Source: Ophiothrix spiculata (taxonomy: Eukaryota; Echinodermata; Ophiuroidea; Amphilepidida; Ophiotrichidae). Taken from it: DNA of 23,687 nt. Positions within the stretch are counted from its first letter, which is position 1, and the number at the start of each line of letters is the position of its first letter. The stretch lies in the NCBI GenBank assembly GCA_000969725.1, contig JXSR01S073651.1; one strand, written 5' to 3'. The position numbers and the translations under genes were made by a program. Shown piece by piece: positions 17,093 to 23,687 of the stretch. The notes below the pieces were generated by a model. That model saw only the letters and a program-made list of their open reading frames with translations. It was not told where the DNA came from and searched no databases.

Positions 17093-18365
17093 CATTTGCG
17101 GTCAAAAGTGTTTGCGCACGCTTAAATACGGGCAAAAACCTAAAGGCTAATTATTATATCAAACGACAACAACTCTTAAAAAATTCATGCTTTTATAGGT
17201 GCCATTTGTATCCAATACAAATACTCCTTTATCTTCGATCTTTTATGAGCATAAAAATGGTAAATTTCCTGGACCATATACAAATACACCACACTTACTT
17301 TTCGATATGTCCCTTTCGATTTATTATTCAATGCTTGTTAGGCCACCTTGATTTAATAGTTAGTCTTAAAGCTCCTCAAAGTTAGAAAACCTAATGCGGA
17401 ATGCGGGGTTTTTTTTTTATTACTTTTTTTTAATTGATTTTTTTTTTATTGTCCATGCATTTATGTTCTGTTGATGTTTTTTCTTTTTGCGCCACATTAA
17501 AACATATCTATACAAACTGACATGTAAGTCTGGGGTTGCTTGCTATTTTGTATTTAAAGCATACTTTGATACTAACTCATGCATGGTTGTGTTTTGTTTT
17601 TGTTGGCTAAAGGTTCTTATGCAATTGCCTGAAGAACTAGTTGAGTATTTTTGATTTGCGCTGCGAAGCTGGACCACACGATGCAAGCCGTGTCTTTAAC
17701 CGCGAGTGAGAGCGATCGCTCGTATAAACTCACCTGACCACGAGCGATTTTTGGCTCAACATTCTTGAACTTGGGCTTGTCATATGATGGAGAATTTGTT
17801 GCATTACTATAATACGAACAATTGTAGATCAAAACTTTTACTAATATCTTGTTACAACCAAAAATATTTTAAAATGAAGGAAAAGTAAAGATTATTGGGA
17901 TAAACAGTATAGCACCGGTGGGAAAAGATTGCGACATCCAAATATATGTATTAATCTAAAAATCTACCGCACACACAGTGTTCGTAAAATTCTGTACTGA
18001 GTGTGTTAAACATCAACACAGATGTGCAAAGTTTGCACTGTGAAAATTTAAAAGCCAACTGTGCATAATCTTTGTTTAAGCTGATGATGCCTGGCGTGGA
18101 TATTGGGAAAAAAATTAAGAAGGAAAAAAATGAAATTTATACATTCAGCTAGAATTAAAGCGGGTGATGATGCACGCGGGAGCTTTAAGACTAACTATTA
18201 AATTAAGGTGCCCTTATCACCCTGTAACTGTAAAGAACATTTTCAGGCTATAAGTTTTTCAACAAATGTGCAGTTATATATTTAAACTCCGTTTTTGAAT
18301 GTGCAGAAGAAAGTATACAAGAATGCAATTCCGGTTGAATTCTTTAGATCTATATATGTAAAATA
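17093..18365. mobile_element. Tc1-like MITE relic, split by a Harbinger-like MITE
   Basis: From TA (17091-17092) it begins with a diverged copy of the end CGGTCAAAAGTGTTTGCGCA. It follows, in reverse orientation, the intact element at 22723-23251: CCTGGACCATATACAAATAC, TTTCAATGCT-like and GTGCAGAAGAAAGTA segments. The two halves are 17093-17340 and 18217-18365. The right terminal repeat is missing. The ORF at 17020-17385 spans repeat, MITE and insertion and is rejected as a gene. Confidence 0.8.
17341..18213. mobile_element. Harbinger-like MITE, 873 bp, TTA duplication
   Basis: TTA flanks it (17338-17340, 18214-18216). The ends GGCCACCTTGATTTAATAG and, reversed, GGGCACCTTAATTTAATAG continue with TTAGTCTTAAAGCTCC, giving a TIR of about 35 bp with only a few mismatches. 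The intact paralogue (22723-23251, reversed) has a single GCTCGTTATCACC at this place, so the target duplication is verified. TTA duplication with GG-starting ends is typical of PIF/Harbinger. No transposase is visible. A GAGCGATCGCTC palindrome sits near 17710. Confidence 0.9.
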
Positions 18366-19767
18366 ACAGCATTATTTCAGGTGACTATCTTTGGAATTAA
18401 AAGTGCTCAAGCCCATTACAGGCGAGCTAAGAAAGAAATTTCAAAGTATAGACCTCTGGAAAGGCAGCCATTACTGACAGTTTCATAGATACCCTCGCTT
18501 ACGCTCATTGGGTACCCATTCATCAGATGGGATAGAGTTTGCAACGCTTTCGAGAAACCAGGCTAAATATACGTATGTCAAATATTGCTAAACAAAGGAA
18601 AGCTGTGGTAATCATTATCAAGTCAAGGAATTTATATTTACAGCTTGTCCCAATATAAATGCAACAAGCAAATAAAAAATATTAAAAAATAGTTGCCAAA
18701 CGATTAAATCATAGTTATATATGTTTTTCAAAAGTGAAGTACATGTAATTACTCTACAACATGTTTTTGTCCCTTTTCATTTTTGCACTCCAGTCCAAAG
18801 ATATGAAGCATTTAGGAAAGCCCTTTAAATCTACTTTGGTCCAATTTGTAAGTTTAGACTTCCAGCTAAAGAAATGCAAACTTGAAATGAAGAGAATTCT
18901 GCAACCAACTAGAGCACAATCAATCCAAACCAATCTTACCTGACCTGTAATTAACATTAAGTATTATTTTAAGTTCATTTTTAACTTAAATAGGTCAAAC
19001 TTTTCAATTAAAGTAAGAATTATCCTGATACTCTTGTATTCCTTGAATCTGTTACTTCTGGTGCGACAATCGGGTAGTTTAGGATATAATTTCTATCAGA
19101 AGAGTCAATAAAAGGATTCTAATGAAAGATGTCAACCAATAATAAGTCTTTAACCAAAACCACGGAAGAAAACTGAAGACAAGGGGAGTTTAAGAACGTA
19201 AAGGGGATGTAACAGGTTGACTAAACCAGACACAACAACCTGCTTAATATCAGCAAATCATCATTAAATTGAGTCCTTATGTCATGAAATGGGTTCAAGG
19301 GATGCTTCTCCTAATCATGTGAAGTTTTTAGCAATTTCCATTCAACATGTGCCCAATGACGTCACCAGAGGTCTTTACAGATTAACAAATCAGACCATCA
19401 AGATTTTTCGGGTCTTTACAAAATGTGCAATAACTTTTGATTCAAAGATCCAAATTAAAGAAAACAAAAATCCTGTAAAAGCCAATGGTCTACTCTATAA
19501 TATTATTGTAACGTTTGCTCATCATTGTGCCCTGTTCTCTCAAAATAAAAGTTCAAAACTCATTGCATTTTTATTAGGCCACCCTGTACAAATACAAGTG
19601 TTGGCCATATTTACCTTATTGAAGCAAAATGGTTACTTTGATATCGGCACAGTTTCCGCATTGCGCTTAGTCAAATGCGACTTACACAATACCACTGCAT
19701 TAAAAGCATATACGCTAGTATCGCGAACACAGTGTACATGCAGGTCATTATAAGAAGTCATTGTTAT
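18366..19767. other. Unassigned 1.4 kb, no convincing gene
   Basis: The only sizeable frame is 19289-19753 (154 codons, plus strand). It has no recognisable domain or signal peptide, and it is K/N/T-rich as expected of AT-rich non-coding DNA. I do not call it a gene. Opposed 60-67-codon ORFs at 18754-18957 overlap on both strands and look random. Confidence 0.5.
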
Positions 19768-19932
19768 ACAAATATTGAATGCCTGAGAGTGCAATAGTAC
19801 AAAATATATCATGAGGTCAAATTTTGACTTTTCTATTTAACGAGGCGTAGCCGTGTGAAATGGATCAGTCCAAATTTGACCTCATGATATATTTTGTATA
19901 CTATTGCACGTGCATAGGCATTCAATATTTGT
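19768..19932. mobile_element. 165-bp hairpin MITE
   Basis: ACAAATATTGAATGCCT (19768 onward), through GTGCAATAGTA and CAAAATATATCATGAGGTCA, is mirrored at 19869-19932, giving arms of about 60 bp with a few small indels. The loop contains GAGGCGTAGCCGTGTGAAAT. TTAT occurs on both sides, but the duplication is ambiguous. Confidence 0.8.
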
Positions 19933-20149
19933 TTTATATCAGGATATCACACAGGTTTGTTTCATGCCATGCAATATAGTACAAACTATTGCACGGTTCA
20001 AATCACTGTAAGGCCAAATAAAAAAACAAGTTTGTTTCTGGTAACACGCGCGCGTTTCTGTTTAGATTCATATTTCCCGCATATTTTTTTTTTTTTAAAT
20101 ATTTCACATCAAAAAAAAAATGATTTAAAAAAATCCACCATATTCTGTA

Positions 20150-20480
20150 AAAAGCTTACTGGAGACTAAATAGCACTTAGTATCAATAAAATATCTCAGA
20201 GTTATCTGACAGTCCTGGGCAGGATAGTAATAGTTGAGGCTACCTTGAAACTACAGGGAGTCATAAGTGTCTGCAATTATCAAGCTAGACAGTTTTATTT
20301 CTAAAGACTGTATGGATATGTTTAATGGCACATATGCACAGGTAAACCATAATTTCCCTATATTTTTCTCCAATTAACTTGTTTTTTGTATATATCTGTG
20401 GATGTTATCAACATTTCCTGACATTGCATTTACTGTTGTTTAAACAAGTATTACTGGTCTTTATACTGGCAATTACTCCC
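20150..20480 (+). repeat. Repeat A, copy 2
   Basis: Closely matches copy 3 from GGCTACCTTGAAACTACAGG through AAGCTAGACAGTTTTATTTC, then AGGTAAACCATAATTT and the TTTCTCC segment. It lacks the insertion present in copy 3 at 21376-21919. Confidence 0.8.
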
Positions 20481-20744
20481 TGAAACCAAAGAAAATTTGC
20501 CATTTTTTCCTTCAAAACTTCAAAAGAAAGTCCCTCTCAATCATGTTCCCTTGAACTACCTTTGATTTTGGCTGGTACATTTAAAACAAATGCTGAAGTA
20601 ATTGATGAGCCACAGAGCTCCTGATAGCAAAAAAAACCACAAGAGTGTTACCACCGCTCACAGTTGCATTTTTTAATTACCTCTGAAGCTAAACTGTAAG
20701 GGAATCATTCTACAGCTAATATAAAAGCTTAAAATAAGCACATA

Positions 20745-21167
20745 TGTGGCTGTCCAGCCCGTATGAGCCGTAAATGCCAGAAACTTCATTTTGCGCTACA
20801 GGTGAAAATAAATGTCAAGGTCGTAATTTGCCGAAATTGATTTTTGAGAGATTTGCAATCCTTGTTCTTGCTACAAAATATCAGCAAAGTTTCATTTCAA
20901 GAAAATGATAGGAAATGTGAAATAAATCTGCATATTTTCAAGACAATCAACAGAATATATAGGGCTTACTGATCTTTGAACGTGTTTATCTCAGTTAAAA
21001 CTTTTACTCTCTGACAACCTTTGACGGACCATAACTTGACTTCTGGAAATCGCGTGAAGTTCAATAAGGTGTTATTTCAATCATAAAAGTACAGTCTTTG
21101 CAAATATTTAAAAAAGTGAAAATGACAAAAGGTGGCATTTAAGGCTGGTTTAGGATGGACGGTCACA
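20745..21167. mobile_element. M1 MITE, copy c (423 bp)
   Basis: Ends TGTGGCTGTCCA and, reversed, TGTGACCGTCCA, with TA on both sides (20743-20744, 21168-21169) inside CATATG. Same orientation and length as copy a, with long near-identical stretches (GCCAGAAACTTCATTTTGCG, TTTGACGGACCATAACTTGA). Confidence 0.92.
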
Positions 21168-21375
21168 TATGTTTTGAGATTTCTGCAGCCGGAATATACA
21201 GACTTTGCATCAATAAAGCATATCAGCTCTGTTTGACTGCACTGGGCAGAATAGTAATAGTTAAGGCTACCTTGAAACTACAGGGAGTCATAAGTGTCTG
21301 CAATTATCAAGCTAGACAGTTTTATTTCTAGGGATGGAAGATTCTGCATGTGTTTAAAAGTGCATAGCAGAAGTA

Positions 21376-21919
21376 CAAGGGGGTATCAATGAAATTTTGT
21401 CAAAATAGTCACTCGTCTCTATGCACATTGTGGTACAGAAATGGTCTCATATAAAGTAGTTTTACTTTCTTTACAGGAGGTGGTTGATGTCATTTACCTA
21501 CCCGCATATCAAATAAGCTGCATGATGGAAATTGAAACATGCAGCGTAAATAAGTCCCTGCAGTTGAAGGATAAAAGGCCCAGTAAATCTTAAAGACACA
21601 ACAAAAGTTTAGTTGTTTACCATAAAGGGCAGGGTTTCTTCTTTTCATTGATACCAAAATTATGGAAATCGGTTGATGAATGATGTCACAATGATGTAAT
21701 AAAACATGGCCGACTTGAAAAAGTCAATTTTCATTGAAATATAAAAAGAGATTTTTTCAATATAGGGGATTCCGACAAAAACGGTCTCAGTTAATAGTGG
21801 GAGAAATGTGTTACTTTGCATATTGACTTTTCAAAGATGCCTTAAGTATCTTGTAATTAAATAACGTTCCTGGCTTTATTTCTTCTGGGTAAAGTTTTGA
21901 ACTTTTTTATACCCCCTCG
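21376..21919. mobile_element. 544-bp MITE with TA duplication, GGGGGTAT ends
   Basis: Ends CAAGGGGGTAT and, reversed, CGAGGGGGTAT, flanked by TA (21374-21375, 21920-21921). Repeat A copy 2 reads straight through at this point (near 20341-20344), supporting the insertion. The TIR is short and decays inward. Mariner-like by its TA target. No ORF. Confidence 0.8.
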
Positions 21920-22080
21920 TAAACCATAATTTTTCCATATTTTTCTCCCAGTGAATAAATGATCCCTTCAGATGCTTACTTTAATTCTAACATTTCCCGA
22001 AATGTAAAATCACAATTACTACAGTACTGTTTAATCAAGTATGACAAATCTGAACAATGTTAATAATAACCCACACAAAT

Positions 22081-22720
22081 TTAACAAACTGGAAAGAAGT
22101 ATATTTTTCCCCTTTTCAGAATTGTGTGAGGGGCGGGTGTTTGGGGTGGGAGCGTGTGATAGATGTATTTTCAATAATAATTTGAAATGCCGAGCTTGAC
22201 CCATTTTTTTAGTACATCACATATTTCCTTCTTACATTTGAACATTTCACTAAATTCTTAGATTATAAGTAGGCCTTTCATACCCTTCAAATGACTTAAA
22301 CACACATTTGTTTTGCCAGATAAATCAAATTAAGAGGACCTAAAGTATACTTGGTCCAAATGTAGTTATATCTTCCAGACTTGTCAGTTAGTAACGTTGT
22401 TTACTAAAATAGCACACGAAATTAAATAAAGTCATGGCATTTAGAAGAAGATTTGAATTCAGTGACCTACAAACTCTCTCAGTCAACCTTCAAAAATCTA
22501 ACTGATCTTCAAAAATTTGGGAGCATACTTCTTTATGGCTTTTACATAAGTTCGAAATCAAACACATAAAAATGCATTCAGCAATATAGTGAGAATATAG
22601 TTTGGCTTTCCATTAAAAAAAAACAATTGTAAGTCAGATTCTGCATCAATGAAAATAAATTCCATGGAAACTTTATTTTAGATATGGGCACATAATTCCT
22701 ATACTCTATAAACCTTGAAG
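22081..22720. other. Unassigned, contains a G-quadruplex motif
   Basis: 22130-22150 reads GGGG, C, GGG, TGTTT, GGGG, T, GGG on the plus strand, which meets the usual four-tract G-quadruplex rule. Nothing else is recognisable. Confidence 0.6.
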
Positions 22721-22722
22721 TA

Positions 22723-23251
22723 CACTCCCGGTCAAAAGTGTTTGCGCACAAAACCTTTAACCAGCCATATCTCGAGAACCGATCATCATTTGCGCTATGT
22801 TTTTTCGGATTTATATTTTGCATGTATACATGTATCTAAAAAACTCAACAAGAATTGCATTTAACGCATTTGAAAATATGGCGTGCTAAACATATTGTGT
22901 ACTTTCTTCTGCACATTATAAACGGAGTTTAAATACATAACTGCACATTTGTTGGAAAACTAATTACCTGAAAATGTTCTTTATGGCTACACGGTGATAA
23001 CGAGCATTGAAAAATAAAAAAACATAGGTACATATCAAAAAGTGGGTGTGGTGTATTTGTATATGGTCCAGGAAATCGGTCATTTTTATGGTTATTGAAG
23101 ATCGAATATCAGAGGAAACATAAATTACTTGTATTGGATACATTAAGCATCTATAAAAAAACATGAACTTTTTCAGAGTCGTGGTCGTTTGATATAATAA
23201 TTACGTTTTTGCCCGTGCGCAAGGGTGCGCAAACACTTTTGACCGGGAGTG
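22723..23251. mobile_element. Intact Tc1-like MITE, 529 bp
   Basis: Perfect 27-bp TIRs (22723-22749 and 23225-23251, starting CACTCCCGGTCAAAAGTG) with TA on both sides (22721-22722, 23252-23253). The CACTCCCGGTCAAAAG start is like that of many Tc1 elements. No transposase is encoded; the minus-strand ORFs at 22578-22823 and 22964-23164 are not Tc1-like. Perfect ends suggest this copy is younger than its relic at 17093. Confidence 0.92.
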
Positions 23252-23253
23252 TA

Positions 23254-23615
23254 TATGCAACAAGCAATTAGACTCTCTTACCAGATCCATAGAATATAAA
23301 TTGTATTCTACAACATTGTGAACTGGTGGTTTTGTTTTGTGTAAGAGACCAGTAATGTAATGATTAGGATCGATTGATTAATACCAAATTACTGTGTATT
23401 AATATTTTTGTACATGAAAAGTTCATGATTTTGGTATAACTTTGGCTACTTTTGTTCCTAACACATGGATAAACATTGCCAAAGTTCATTTGAATATTCA
23501 GCAAGATTGGGTACGTGGTCATGATTCGAAAAATATGGACTAATTTATTTCCCTGTATTGGTTTATGTGTGTTAATCAGCTGGTTGTTGCATACTGTAAG
23601 ATTTACAGAGTATAT
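23254..23615. other. No recognisable feature
   Basis: AT-rich, with no paired repeats. The minus-strand ORF 23364-23678 has no protein character. Confidence 0.5.
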
Positions 23616-23620
23616 AAAGT

Positions 23621-23687
23621 GGCGTGTCCAGGGGGTGGCTTTGGGGGCTGAAGCCCCCCGCAGAGTTGCAAAAATCATGTAGAATCA
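23621..23687 (+). mobile_element. Possible transposon terminus running off the window
   Basis: AGTGGCGTGTCCAGGGGGTG, followed by a GGGGGCTGAAGCCCCC palindrome, resembles hAT-type ends and the terminus at 6157. Only the first 60-70 bp are present. Confidence 0.4.

Larger units (their letters stand above)
20650..22080 (+). repeat. Repeat A, copy 3, with two insertions
   Basis: Three collinear pieces (about 20650-20744, 21170-21375, 21920-22080) match copies 1 and 2. They are separated by M1 copy c and by a TA MITE. Confidence 0.75.

Noticed and set aside
17020-17385. 121-codon ORF
   Set aside because: It runs through repeat A, a Tc1-like MITE and the start of a Harbinger-like MITE. No single origin is possible.
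19289-19753. 154-codon ORF, longest outside the gap and LINEs
   Set aside because: No recognisable domain, signal or family motif, and lysine/asparagine/threonine-rich as expected by chance in AT-rich DNA. Splice evidence is absent.

Overview
The window looks like AT-rich intergenic DNA from an animal, most likely a marine invertebrate. The signs are degenerate LINE reverse-transcriptase ORFs with 3' stem-loops and short tandem-repeat tails, many short TIR elements (MITEs) with TA, TTA or TTAA duplications, one tRNA-like SINE promoter, and a scaffold gap of Ns (11399-11674). I cannot name the species. The long foldback-type element recalls the TU elements of sea urchins, but that is analogy and not identification. 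I see no credible intact host gene, operon, CRISPR array or functional RNA gene.

Layout. 1-1410: 3' half of a dead LINE (LINE-A), interrupted in frame by a 235-bp MITE. 1411-3183: a tandem duplication of about 0.85 kb built on a TGTGACC-ended MITE (R1), its second unit split by a GTTTGAT-ended MITE. 3217-3925: a degenerate single arm of a foldback-like element. 4302-5863: an unassigned inverted repeat, then a second, oppositely oriented GTTTGAT-type element with its own nested insertion. 6165-10740: a second dead LINE (LINE-B), its RT domain split by a 3.1-kb foldback element (6223-9320) of long inverted arms and inverted arrays of a 22-bp repeat. The arms themselves carry three smaller insertions. 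10812-11273: a GC-rich element with internal repeats. After the gap come a 95-bp duplication, a MITE made of GATACGTATC-like motifs (12225-12740), a TTAA element inside an R1 relic, and abutting M2 and M1 MITEs (13847-14546). Further right are a MITE with long TIRs (14850-15102), a tRNA-like sequence and a palindromic repeat rich in GGTCAAAGGTCA (15815-16620). From 16800 to 22080 three copies of an unnamed repeat (A) are interleaved with Tc1-like, Harbinger-like and TA-type MITEs. An intact Tc1-like MITE with perfect TIRs lies at 22723-23251, and the window ends in what may be the terminus of another DNA transposon.

Nothing here works together as a pathway. The biological content is a layered record of transposition. 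Several insertions can be checked against empty sites in paralogous copies within the same window, which gives exact target duplications and a relative order of events. The strongest candidates for something undescribed are the foldback element with its 22-bp arrays, the set of MITE families sharing TGTGAC ends plus an internal motif, and the repeat carrying a cluster of nuclear-receptor-like DR1 sites. All functional readings of these are inference.
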